From Thalassospira lucentensis (GTDB lineage Bacteria; Pseudomonadota; Alphaproteobacteria; Rhodospirillales; Thalassospiraceae), in the NCBI RefSeq assembly GCF_011806425.1, contig NZ_JAATOV010000003.1, positions 186,001 to 250,000 of the forward strand: 64,000 nt of DNA, written 5' to 3'. The position numbers and the translations under genes are program-made. This document shows, in pieces, positions 20,227 through 28,426 of this stretch (position 1 is its first letter; every line of letters starts with the position of its first letter). The notes under the pieces are model-generated. The model was not told the origin of the DNA and searched no databases. It saw only the letters and a list, made by a program, of their open reading frames with translations.

Positions 20227-21003
20227 ATGTTGCTTGCGATTGATGCCGGAAACACAAACATCGTTTTTGCTGTCTTTGATGGCGATACCATCAAAGGGCA
20301 ATGGCGCTGTTCGACAACAACCGAACGCACCGCCGACGAGTTGGGCGTATGGCTGCACCATCTGTTTACCCTGTCTGATGTACCCGTTGATGCGATCACC
20401 GGTGCGATTATCGCGACCGTGGTCCCGGCGGCGGAATTTAGCTTGAAAACCCTCTGTCGGCGTTATTTCAATGTCGAACCAATGGTGGTTGGTGATCCAA
20501 GCGTTAAGTTGGACATGAACATCATCATGGACCGCCCCAGCGAAGTCGGGGCCGACCGCTTGGTCAATGCGGTTGCCGCCCACAAGATTTTTGGTGGGCC
20601 GCTGGTCGTGCTTGATTTTGGCACCGCGACCACCTTTGACGTGGTGGATGGCAACGGGGATTATCTTGGCGGGGTGATTGCGCCGGGGGTGAACCTGTCG
20701 ATCAAGGCGCTGCATATGGCGGCCGCCCAATTGCCGATGGTTGCCATCGAAGCCCCGCGTAATGTGATTGGTAAAAACACCGTTGAGGCCATGCAATCTG
20801 GCGTGTATTGGGGCTATGTGTCCATGATCGAAGGATTGCTTGCGCGCATTCGCCAACAGCAAGGCCTTGAAACGATCAAGGTCGTTGCCACCGGTGGGCT
20901 TGCGCCGTTATTTACCAAGGCAGTAGAAGAAATTAAACATCTGCATGGCGATTTGACCATGCTTGGTCTGTTGATGATTTATCGTCGCAACAGCCAGCAA
21001 TAA
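20227..21003 (+). CDS. coaX: Type III pantothenate kinase
   Basis: Phosphorylates pantothenate, the first committed step of coenzyme A synthesis. The ASKHA fold is recognisable from the phosphate motif LLAIDAGNTNIVFAVFDG with Asp6, the segment PSEVGADRLVNAVAA and the second phosphate motif LDFGTATTFDVVD. The start chosen is ATG 20227 (258 residues); GGAGG lies 11 bases upstream, and a GTG at 20209 would add six residues. CoaX is the feedback-resistant type that needs a monovalent cation. Confidence 0.95.
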   Translation: MLLAIDAGNTNIVFAVFDGDTIKGQWRCSTTTERTADELGVWLHHLFTLSDVPVDAITGAIIATVVPAAEFSLKTLCRRYFNVEPMVVGDPSVKLDMNIIMDRPSEVGADRLVNAVAAHKIFGGPLVVLDFGTATTFDVVDGNGDYLGGVIAPGVNLSIKALHMAAAQLPMVAIEAPRNVIGKNTVEAMQSGVYWGYVSMIEGLLARIRQQQGLETIKVVATGGLAPLFTKAVEEIKHLHGDLTMLGLLMIYRRNSQQ

Positions 21004-21088
21004 GATATTTGGGCCGTGTCGCGGCTCGCACCGAGTAGGGGGACATTCCCCGCCGGATCAGAATACCGAAAGTAAAGGAATACCGTCC

Positions 21089-22759
21089 GTGGATTTGTAT
21101 TTGCCAAAAGACGAAGTGCTGTTTGTGCCGCTTGGCGGTTCTGGCGAGATCGGCATGAACATGAACCTTTACGGCTATGATGATCAGTGGTTGATGGTCG
21201 ATATGGGGGTTTCCTTTGGCGAGGAAGGCCTGCCAGGTGTCGACGTCGTCATGCCGGACCCCACTTTTATCGAAGACCGCAAGGACAAGCTGCTTGGTCT
21301 GGTGCTGACCCACGCCCACGAAGATCACCTTGGTGCCATTCCCTATATGTGGAAGCGCCTGAAATGCCCGATCTATGCAACGCCCTTTGCCGCCGCGTTC
21401 CTTAAGGCAAAGCTGTCTGAAACCGATTTCGCCGACGAAGTACCAATCCATGTGATTGAACTCGGCGGTCGATTTGAGTTGGGCTGTTTTGATATCGAAT
21501 TTGTCACCATGACCCATTCGATCTTGGAACCAAATGCCTTGGCCATTCGCACGCCAAAGGGGTTGATCATCCATACCGGCGACTGGAAATTTGATCCCGA
21601 TCCGCAAATTGGCGAAGCCGCCGATGTCAAAAAGCTCGAAGAGCTTGGTGACGAGGGCGTTATGGCGCTGGTCTGTGACTCAACCAACGTCTTTTCCGAG
21701 GGGCAAACAGGCTCAGAAGGGGACGTTGCCAAAAATCTATCCAAACTCTTCGCCGAACATCCGCAAGGCCGCATTGCGATAGCGTGCTTTGCAACCAACG
21801 TGGCCCGTCTGCAATCGGTGATCGAGGCCGCGCACGAAAACAACCGCTGTGTTGGCTTGGTCGGTCGGTCGCTGTATCGCGTGACGGAGGCGGCGCGCGA
21901 AGTCGGCTACCTGACGTCCTATCCGAACCTATTGACCGATCAGGACGCGATGGAAGTGCCCAAGGATCAGGTGCTGTTCCTTTGCACCGGATCGCAGGGC
22001 GAACCCCGTGCGGCTTTGTCACGGATTGCCAAGGGCGATCACCCGATGGTGCAACTTGATCCCGGCGATACGGTGGTGTTCTCGGCGCGTGAAATTCCCG
22101 GCAATGAAAAGTCGATTGGCTATATCCAGAACCTTTTGATCCGCCGCGGCATTAAGGTCATTACGGCACGGGATGAACCCATCCACGTTTCGGGCCATCC
22201 TGGCCGTCAGGACTTGGCACGGATGTATCAACTGACCCGCCCAAAAATCCTGATCCCGGTTCACGGCGAAACCCGCCATCTGTGTGAACAGGCAGCCCTT
22301 GGTGCGGAATGCCAGATCCCCGAACAAGTGATCCCGCATGACGGTACGGTTATTCGCCTGTCACCGGGCAATTCACAGGTGATCGGCGTGGCTGAGGCCG
22401 GTGTGCTGGCCCTTGATGGCGGTCGTTTGCTCAAACGTGATGCGAACACCATCCGCAACCGCAATCGCATCATTTGGAACGGCGTGATGTTTGTCACCGT
22501 GGTGCTCAATCAGTTTGGTGAAATGGTCAATGAACCCATGATTACCGCGCCAAGCCTGTTTGATGAACCAGATGACGATGTGCGCTTGGATCATTTTGCC
22601 GCTGAAATTGGCAACCGTGTCGATCAGTTGGGCGACGAAGAAGTTTTGGATGATTCAGCCGTGATCTTGGCAATCCGGCAGGCCTTGCGCCGTCCTGTGC
22701 GCCAACGTCTGGGCAAACGCCCGCTGATCGAAGTCCATCTGGTCCGCGTTAAGGAATAG
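21089..22759 (+). CDS. rnj: Ribonuclease J
   Basis: Metallo-beta-lactamase/beta-CASP ribonuclease for mRNA decay and rRNA maturation, with 5'-3' exonuclease and endonuclease activity. The 556-residue protein starts at GTG and opens with the family segment LPLGGSGEIGMN-like PLGGSGEIGMNMNLYG. The zinc motif is H75-A-H77-E-D79-H80, a further His lies in MTHSILEPNALAI and HTGDWKFDP, and the beta-CASP region and HVSGHPG follow. It is common in alphaproteobacteria, where it acts beside RNase E. Confidence 0.95.
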   Translation: MDLYLPKDEVLFVPLGGSGEIGMNMNLYGYDDQWLMVDMGVSFGEEGLPGVDVVMPDPTFIEDRKDKLLGLVLTHAHEDHLGAIPYMWKRLKCPIYATPFAAAFLKAKLSETDFADEVPIHVIELGGRFELGCFDIEFVTMTHSILEPNALAIRTPKGLIIHTGDWKFDPDPQIGEAADVKKLEELGDEGVMALVCDSTNVFSEGQTGSEGDVAKNLSKLFAEHPQGRIAIACFATNVARLQSVIEAAHENNRCVGLVGRSLYRVTEAAREVGYLTSYPNLLTDQDAMEVPKDQVLFLCTGSQGEPRAALSRIAKGDHPMVQLDPGDTVVFSAREIPGNEKSIGYIQNLLIRRGIKVITARDEPIHVSGHPGRQDLARMYQLTRPKILIPVHGETRHLCEQAALGAECQIPEQVIPHDGTVIRLSPGNSQVIGVAEAGVLALDGGRLLKRDANTIRNRNRIIWNGVMFVTVVLNQFGEMVNEPMITAPSLFDEPDDDVRLDHFAAEIGNRVDQLGDEEVLDDSAVILAIRQALRRPVRQRLGKRPLIEVHLVRVKE

Positions 22760-22774
22760 AACGACTTACGACAC

Positions 22775-22806
22775 GCCCATTTGGTCGGGCATTCGACCAA
22801 ATGGGC
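22775..22806. repeat. Perfect 13-bp inverted repeat after the RNase J gene
   Basis: GCCCATTTGGTCG (22775-22787) is complementary to 22794-22806 around a 6-base loop, 15 bases after the stop codon. There is no T-run. It could be a 3'-end stabilising hairpin or a weak terminator before mce. Confidence 0.5.
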
Positions 22807-22874
22807 AATTGTCACAGGTGTGATTGGTCCCGTAGATTGACCGGGTGTGCAGATCACATTGCAGGAGGACCACC

Positions 22875-23279
22875 ATGATCGGACGGTTAAACCACGTTGC
22901 CATCGCAGTGCCCGACCTTGAAGCCGGGATCGCGCAATATCGCGACGTGCTTGGGGCAAAGGTCTCCGAACCGCAAGATGAACCCGATCACGGTGTGACG
23001 GTGGTGTTTGTCGAACTGCCCAACACCAAGATTGAATTGCTTTATCCGCTGGGTGAAAATTCCCCGATTAAAGCGTTCCTTGAAAAGAATACCGCAGGCG
23101 GCATTCACCATGTCTGTTACGAGGTGGATGATATCATCGCCGCCCGTGACAAGCTCAAAGCAACCGGCGCCCGGGTTCTGGGCGATGGCGATCCGAAAAT
23201 CGGCGCACATGGCAAACCGGTTCTATTCCTGCATCCCAAGGATTTTAACGGCACCTTGGTCGAGCTTGAACAAGTTTGA
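22875..23279 (+). CDS. mce: Methylmalonyl-CoA epimerase
   Basis: Interconverts the (R) and (S) forms of methylmalonyl-CoA in propionyl-CoA breakdown. The 134-residue vicinal-oxygen-chelate protein starts at ATG 22875 with AGGAGG six bases upstream. Two beta-alpha-beta-beta-beta modules are visible. Metal ligands are expected at His7 (LNHVAIAV), the His pair in GGIHHVCYEV and the last Glu in GTLVELEQV. A partner methylmalonyl-CoA mutase must be elsewhere. Confidence 0.95.
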   Translation: MIGRLNHVAIAVPDLEAGIAQYRDVLGAKVSEPQDEPDHGVTVVFVELPNTKIELLYPLGENSPIKAFLEKNTAGGIHHVCYEVDDIIAARDKLKATGARVLGDGDPKIGAHGKPVLFLHPKDFNGTLVELEQV

Positions 23280-23403
23280 TTGTCGGGCATCGTATGGAAA
23301 TGGGGCAGGTGGCCTAGCCTAAACTTTTCGTACATCACCGTCACATGATCGACCTATTCATCATCCGCACAACACACGTCACCCTTAACCAAAAGAGCAT
23401 CCC

Positions 23404-23643
23404 ATGAACTGGTTTTCCGGCATTCTGGTCTATATCGTTATTTGGTGGCTGGTTCTGTTTATGGTGCTGCCGTTTGGTGTCAAACGGACCGAAAATGTCG
23501 AAGCCGGCCATGATAGTGGCGCACCGCAACAAGCCCATATGTGGAAAAAGGTTCTGGCCACCAGCATCATTTCAGGCATTTTGTGGGTCGTTGCGTGGTT
23601 CGTGATCACAAGCGGTATGATTGAAGTTCGTCCGCCGCAATAA
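23404..23643 (+). CDS. DUF1467 family membrane protein
   Basis: Small inner-membrane protein of unknown function, 79 residues with two transmembrane helices (FSGILVYIVIWWLVLFMVLPF and ATSIISGILWVVAWFVI). The motif LPFGVKRTENVEAGHDSGAP between them is typical of the DUF1467 family, which in alphaproteobacteria is regularly found between mce and proS, as here. A terminator follows. Confidence 0.85.
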   Translation: MNWFSGILVYIVIWWLVLFMVLPFGVKRTENVEAGHDSGAPQQAHMWKKVLATSIISGILWVVAWFVITSGMIEVRPPQ

Positions 23644-23700
23644 TCACAAATGTTGCGAGGCTGGCCCAATATCGTCACCAGTTATGCCCGCCAATAACAG

Positions 23701-23731
23701 AAAACCCCGCACTTATGCTGCGGGGTTTTGT
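23701..23731 (+). terminator. Intrinsic terminator after the DUF1467 gene
   Basis: An 11-bp stem (AAAACCCCGCA 23701-23711 with TGCGGGGTTTT 23719-23729) and a 7-base loop. T-runs and A-runs flank both sides, so it may act in both directions. Confidence 0.88.
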
Positions 23732-23772
23732 CGTCTTGGACTGCACAATAAAACACGGGCAGGTGATCGGCC

Positions 23773-23803
23773 AAAAAAAAAGCAAGATCCAAAGGATCTT
23801 GCT
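23773..23803 (-). terminator. Minus-strand intrinsic terminator
   Basis: AGCAAGATCC (23781-23790) pairs with GGATCTTGCT (23794-23803) around a 3-base loop. An unbroken A-run lies at 23773-23781 on the plus strand, so it reads as a canonical hairpin plus T-run only on the minus strand. It sits 6 bases after the stop codon of the small minus-strand frame at 23810-24007. Confidence 0.85.
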
Positions 23804-23809
23804 AAGATG

Positions 23810-24007
23810 CTATTTTAATAGCTGTTTTTCCCGTAATCTTTTTATACTTCCTCCTAAGACCTGGGCATCTTGCACAGGTTTTAATTCGACGTCGCGCCAG
23901 CTTCTTGTATGCTTATTGGCAACAAAGCCTCCCGCAATTTTTTGAGCGGCTGCGATACGTCTACCGCAACGATCTTGCGCCGTTAGCGGAGGACTAAAAA
24001 GCCACAT
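23810..24007 (-). CDS. Candidate small protein, unknown, with its own terminator
   Basis: A 65-residue frame (MWLFSPPLTAQDRCGRRIAA at its start) that I cannot assign to a family. It is basic (many Arg and Lys), has one Cys, no signal peptide and no membrane segment; the N-terminal MWLFSPP may be soluble or membrane-touching. Support comes mainly from context: its TAG stop is followed within 7 bases by a textbook minus-strand terminator, and it lies in an otherwise unexplained 450-base gap. Against it: no clear ribosome binding site before the ATG, and the true start may be internal. It could instead be a small RNA gene ending at that terminator. Confidence 0.4.
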   Translation of the reverse strand: MWLFSPPLTAQDRCGRRIAAAQKIAGGFVANKHTRSWRDVELKPVQDAQVLGGSIKRLREKQLLK

Positions 24008-24091
24008 GTTGCCGTTTTATGCAAGATGTTTTGACCAATATTCACAAATGATTCGATGCTGCACTGCACACAGATAGGGCGGAACTCTAAG

Positions 24092-24679
24092 ATGAACAAT
24101 ATTCTATTGGTTAAACCTATTACCGGACGTGTTTTTGGCGGTTTTGTCCGTCAAATGGCGGTTTGCGCATCGGCGGTTGTGATGTTGGTTTTGCCGTTTG
24201 ACGTTACGGCGCAAACCGATTCTCCTTTGCCGACTGCGTCCGAAAGTTCCGCGGATCAGGCTCAGACGGACCAAGATGCCCCAAATGACGGGGCGTCAAG
24301 TGACACCAAAGCGGATGAAAATACAAAACCAACCATCATCGTGACCCGGTCGGCCTGCCTGCAGCTTGTCCGTCATGTGCCAGATGATGACGTGACCTAT
24401 CAGCCGGGTGTGGATGTTTACGGCAACAAAGTTGCCCCCGCGGATTTGAATGGCGGCAGCACGATTTTAAAATCCTTGCCCAAGGAAATTGAATTCCCGG
24501 TCACGATTGATTTCTTTGAATATGCGGGCATCACCAAACCGCGCGGGGTTGGCGGCGAACAAAGCATTGGCAAGATTTCATTCCGCAACGGGCGGGTCTA
24601 TTTCAATGATCAGCCGTTGGGTGATGACGCCGTGAATGCCGAGGTGATCGCAGCCTGTCGTCAGGCCGGGTACAAATAA
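24092..24679 (+). CDS. Exported protein of unknown function
   Basis: I do not recognise the family. The start chosen is ATG 24092 (MNNILLVKPITG), with AGGGCGGA about eight bases upstream; an ATG at 24056 would add 12 residues ahead of the signal. Of 195 residues, about the first 40 form a signal peptide ending near DVTAQ. A low-complexity linker rich in Ser, Asp, Gln and Thr follows (to about residue 75), then a compact domain with YQPGVDVYGNKVAPADLNGG and IEFPVTIDFFEYAG. Two cysteines (RSACLQL and IAACRQAG) could form a disulfide in the periplasm. It lies between DUF1467 and proS, a position that is usually empty. Confidence 0.75.
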   Translation: MNNILLVKPITGRVFGGFVRQMAVCASAVVMLVLPFDVTAQTDSPLPTASESSADQAQTDQDAPNDGASSDTKADENTKPTIIVTRSACLQLVRHVPDDDVTYQPGVDVYGNKVAPADLNGGSTILKSLPKEIEFPVTIDFFEYAGITKPRGVGGEQSIGKISFRNGRVYFNDQPLGDDAVNAEVIAACRQAGYK

Positions 24680-24890
24680 GACGGGGACGGCTTTTTGCGC
24701 AGCAATGTCGGGGCCAAAATCCTGTTTTGCGGGCATAATCGTACTATCGTAGTTTTGCCATCATTGGAAACTAACCAAACAGGGAACAGATAACACAAGT
24801 TCCAGCTTGCGTTTCGCGCGATGCTGTCGCATTTTCCGGGCAAGGTAATTAACACACCCAAATTTTAGATTTGTTCATCACGAGGCATTG

Positions 24891-26210
24891 ATGCGTCTTT
24901 CCCAGTTCTTTTTGCCGACCCTGAAGGAAACCCCGTCAGAAGCACAGATTGCTTCTCATCGTTTGATGCTGCGCGCCGGTATGGTTCGCCAGCTCACCGC
25001 GGGGATCTATTCTTGGCTGCCGCTTGGCCACCGTGTTCTTAAAAAAATCGAACAGATCGTTCGCGAAGAACAGGACAAAATCGGTTTTAACGAACTGCTG
25101 ATGCCAACCATTCAGCCGGCTGAGCTGTGGCAGGAAAGTGGTCGTTACGACGATTACGGTCTGGAAATGCTGCGCATCACCGACCGTCATGATCGTAAAA
25201 TGCTGTTCGGGCCGACCAACGAAGAAGCCATCACTGATATTTTCCGCAATGATGTGCGCTCGTATAAGCAGCTGCCGCAGATGCTCTATCACATTCAGTG
25301 GAAGTTCCGTGACGAGATCCGCCCGCGCTTTGGCGTGATGCGTGGCCGCGAATTTTTGATGAAGGATGCCTATTCATTCGACATCGACTACGAAAGTGCC
25401 CGTCACACCTATAACAAGATTTTCTTGGCTTATTGCCGGACCTTTACCCGTTTGGGCGTAAAGGCAATCCCGATGGTCGCTGATACCGGCCCGATTGGCG
25501 GCGATCTTAGCCACGAATTCATCATTCTTGCCGATACCGGCGAAAGTGAAGTCTTCTGCGATAAGAAATGGCTCGACAAAGATTTGACCGGGCAGGGCGT
25601 TGACCTTAACGATCGTCCGGGCCTTGAAAACTGGGTTCAGACCACGCTTTCTGATTACGCCGCGACCGAAGAAAAACACGATAAGGCCAACAGCCCGATT
25701 TCTGGCGATGACCTGATCGAAACGCGCGGCATCGAAGTGGGGCATATCTTCCACTTTGGCACCAAATATTCCGAACCGATGGGCGCAACTGTCCTTGGAC
25801 CGGATGGCAAAGATACCCCGGTTCAGATGGGCTCTTACGGTATTGGTGTTTCGCGTCTTGTTGGTGCACTGATCGAAGCATCGCATGACGAAAACGGCAT
25901 TATCTGGCCTGAGTCCGTTGCACCGTACAAGGTTGGCCTGATCAACCTGCGTACCGGCGATGATGCCTGCGATGCGGCCTGTGAAGATGCCTATGCCAAA
26001 ATGACCAATGCCGGGATCGAGGTTCTTTATGATGACCGCGATATCCGTGCTGGTGGCAAGTTTGCCGATATGGACCTGATTGGTCTGCCATGGCAGATCG
26101 TCATTGGTCCTAAGGGGCTTAAAAACGGTGTTGTTGAATTGAAAAATCGCCGGTCTGGCGAAAAAACCGAAGTCACCTTCGAGGCGGCTTTGAACCAGAT
26201 CAGCGCCTGA
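24891..26210 (+). CDS. proS: Prolyl-tRNA synthetase
   Basis: Charges tRNA-Pro. This is the 439-residue alphaproteobacterial form of the class II enzyme, lacking the large editing insertion found between motifs 2 and 3 in E. coli. Motif 1 region [27 protein letters not shown], motif 2 [25 protein letters not shown] (quoted across), motif 3 [17 protein letters not shown] and a C-terminal anticodon-binding domain are all visible. The start is ATG 24891 with GAGG six bases upstream. The 211-base gap upstream has no gene; its promoter is unassigned. Confidence 0.97.
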   Translation: MRLSQFFLPTLKETPSEAQIASHRLMLRAGMVRQLTAGIYSWLPLGHRVLKKIEQIVREEQDKIGFNELLMPTIQPAELWQESGRYDDYGLEMLRITDRHDRKMLFGPTNEEAITDIFRNDVRSYKQLPQMLYHIQWKFRDEIRPRFGVMRGREFLMKDAYSFDIDYESARHTYNKIFLAYCRTFTRLGVKAIPMVADTGPIGGDLSHEFIILADTGESEVFCDKKWLDKDLTGQGVDLNDRPGLENWVQTTLSDYAATEEKHDKANSPISGDDLIETRGIEVGHIFHFGTKYSEPMGATVLGPDGKDTPVQMGSYGIGVSRLVGALIEASHDENGIIWPESVAPYKVGLINLRTGDDACDAACEDAYAKMTNAGIEVLYDDRDIRAGGKFADMDLIGLPWQIVIGPKGLKNGVVELKNRRSGEKTEVTFEAALNQISA

Positions 26211-26225
26211 TTAAAATGTTGATGT

Positions 26226-26249
26226 ACGGGGCAGCCATCGCTGCCCCGT
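26226..26249 (+). terminator. Hairpin after proS
   Basis: A perfect 10-bp stem (ACGGGGCAGC with its complement) closes a CATC tetraloop 15 bases after the proS stop. There is no T-run, so it may be a weak or Rho-assisted stop, or an mRNA 3' guard. Confidence 0.5.
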
Positions 26250-26336
26250 CGTGATTTCCGGCTTGGTTTGTGCGTTTGATTTTTGATTTTGCACACTAGG
26301 CCATTCCTGACCCGCTTCCACAAGGATAAATTGCCC

Positions 26337-27587
26337 ATGTTCAGTCCGTTCGAACGTATGGTGGCCTTCCGCTACCTGCGTCCACGTCGGCAGGAAGGTT
26401 TCGTTTCCGTTATCGCCATTTTCTCGTTGCTGGGCATCATGCTTGGTGTTGCGACGCTGATCATTGTGATGTCGGTCATGAACGGTTTCCGGGCCGAATT
26501 GCTTGGCCGGATTTTAGGATTGAACGGGCATATATCTGTCTATGCGCAGGGCAATGACGGCATTGGCAATTACGATGCGATCGAAAAAGAGATCGCCGCG
26601 ACTGGCAATGTCAAACTGACCGTCCCCGTCGTCGAAGGGCAGGTCATGGCGTCGAAAAATGGCCGTGCATCGGGTGCGATTGTCCGTGGCATGCGCCCCG
26701 AAGACGTCAAACTGCGCAAAACCATTTCCGATAACATCGTGTTTGGCACCCTTGATAACTTTAAGGGCGACGACAGCGTGATTATGGGCGCGCGCCTTGC
26801 GATGAAGCTTGGTGTCGGGGTGGGCGATACCGTCAACCTGATCTCGCCCAAGGGCAATGTCACCGCCTTTGGCGCCGTGCCGCGCGTGCGGGCTTATACG
26901 GTGACCGGGCTGTTTGATATCGGCATGTATGAATATGACAGCGGCTTTATCTTTATGCCGCTCAATGCCGCACAGCTTTATTTCAGGCTGCCTGAAAAAA
27001 TCACGCATTTTGAAGTGATGCTTGATGATATCTCATCGCTTGATGACACCATGGATACGTTGCTGAAAACCCTTGCCGGTGAACGGTTGCGCCTGGTCAA
27101 TTGGCAGCAATCAAATGCCGGATTTTTCAATGCGTTACAGGTCGAACGTAATGTGATGTTCTTAATCCTGACCTTGATCATTCTGGTGGCCGCCTTCAAC
27201 ATTATTTCCGGCATGGTGATGCTGGTAAAGGACAAGGGGCGCGATATTGCGATCTTGCGCACCATGGGGGCGACGCGAAAATCCATCATGAAGGTGTTCT
27301 TCCTCGCTGGTGCATCCATCGGCGTTTTGGGCACGCTCAGCGGTTTGATCATTGGCGTGTTGTTCTGCCTGAATATTGAAAATATTCGCCAGTTCATCCA
27401 GACCCTGACCGGGACCGATCTGTTTAACGCTGAAATCTATTTCCTGTCGAAATTGCCAGCCGACATGGATACCGGCGAGGTCGTCTTGGTCTGCGTCATG
27501 TCGCTGACACTGACATTCCTTGCTACGGTATATCCGGCATGGCGTGCGTCGCGTCTCGATCCGGTGGAGGCCCTTCGTTATGAGTGA
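26337..27587 (+). CDS. lolC: Lipoprotein-releasing ABC transporter permease (LolC/LolE family)
   Basis: Inner-membrane subunit that extracts lipoproteins for transfer to the outer membrane. The 416-residue protein has the family layout: one N-terminal helix ([35 protein letters not shown], quoted in part), a large periplasmic domain and three C-terminal helices, with [24 protein letters not shown] between them. The start is taken at ATG 26337 ([14 protein letters not shown]). Only one permease gene accompanies lolD, so it may act as a homodimer instead of the LolC/LolE pair of E. coli. Confidence 0.93.
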   Translation: MFSPFERMVAFRYLRPRRQEGFVSVIAIFSLLGIMLGVATLIIVMSVMNGFRAELLGRILGLNGHISVYAQGNDGIGNYDAIEKEIAATGNVKLTVPVVEGQVMASKNGRASGAIVRGMRPEDVKLRKTISDNIVFGTLDNFKGDDSVIMGARLAMKLGVGVGDTVNLISPKGNVTAFGAVPRVRAYTVTGLFDIGMYEYDSGFIFMPLNAAQLYFRLPEKITHFEVMLDDISSLDDTMDTLLKTLAGERLRLVNWQQSNAGFFNALQVERNVMFLILTLIILVAAFNIISGMVMLVKDKGRDIAILRTMGATRKSIMKVFFLAGASIGVLGTLSGLIIGVLFCLNIENIRQFIQTLTGTDLFNAEIYFLSKLPADMDTGEVVLVCVMSLTLTFLATVYPAWRASRLDPVEALRYE

Positions 27588-28314
27588 TCAGGTGAAAACA
27601 ACCGCGCAGGAACGCTCGCGCAATGTTGTGTTGCGCTTGGACAAGATTGACCGCGTCTTCAATCAGGGCCCCGATCAGCTTGAAATTCTGAAATCGGTCA
27701 ACCTTGATATCCACGAGGGTGAAATTGTTGCCCTTGTCGGGCCATCAGGGGCGGGTAAATCAACCTTGCTTCAGATCGCCGGTTTGCTGGAAAAGCCAGA
27801 TGGTGGCTTGGTGTCGATTGGCGGCAAGCGCAGCACAGATTTGTCTGATCTGGCACGAACCGAAATGCGCAGCCGCCATATCGGCTTTGTCTATCAGTAC
27901 CACCATTTGCTGCCGGAATTTTCTGCGATTGAAAATGTCGTCATCCCGCAAATGATTGCCGGCTTGAAACGGTCCGAGGCCGAAGAACGCGCGCTTGAAC
28001 TTCTGCGTTGTCTGGGGCTTGAAAACCGTGGCGAACATCGCCCGGCACGCCTGTCGGGTGGGGAACAGCAACGCGTTGCCATCGCCCGTGCGCTTGCCAA
28101 TGTGCCCGATGTTTTGTTTGCCGATGAACCAACGGGCAACCTTGATCCGCAAACTGCGGAAATCGTGTTTGGCATGTTGATGCAGTTGGTACGTGAAACC
28201 GGTTTGGCATCCTTGATCGCAACCCATAACCCGGAACTGGCAAGCCAGATGGACCGGGTTGTGACCCTGCGCGATGGGAATTTGGTCGAGCTTGATCCGG
28301 CCAATCTGACCTAA
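27580..28314 (+). CDS. lolD: Lipoprotein-releasing system ATP-binding protein LolD
   Basis: ABC ATPase that powers lipoprotein release by the LolC/E permease. The 244-residue protein has Walker [10 protein letters not shown] (about 54-62), the Q-loop at [14 protein letters not shown], signature LSGGEQQR and Walker [13 protein letters not shown]. The start ATG 27580 overlaps the permease stop by eight bases, which supports coupled translation; a longer upstream frame runs inside the permease gene. Confidence 0.95.
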   Translation: MSDQVKTTAQERSRNVVLRLDKIDRVFNQGPDQLEILKSVNLDIHEGEIVALVGPSGAGKSTLLQIAGLLEKPDGGLVSIGGKRSTDLSDLARTEMRSRHIGFVYQYHHLLPEFSAIENVVIPQMIAGLKRSEAEERALELLRCLGLENRGEHRPARLSGGEQQRVAIARALANVPDVLFADEPTGNLDPQTAEIVFGMLMQLVRETGLASLIATHNPELASQMDRVVTLRDGNLVELDPANLT

Positions 28315-28356
28315 GCGATCTTTCGCAACGGCCCAAAATTCTTTAAGCTGATGGGA

Positions 28357-28401
28357 CGCGTCGTTTCGCCATGTCGCGAAACGGCGCGTTGCCAATTTTT
28401 T
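28357..28401 (+). terminator. Possible terminator between lolD and dnaE
   Basis: A 13-bp stem with one G-U pair (28357-28369 with 28376-28388) and a 6-base loop, followed after six bases by a run of seven T. The gap between stem and T-run weakens the case. It ends 26 bases before the dnaE start. Confidence 0.5.
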
Positions 28402-28426
28402 GTCTTCTTTCCCGGGGTTAAATTCG

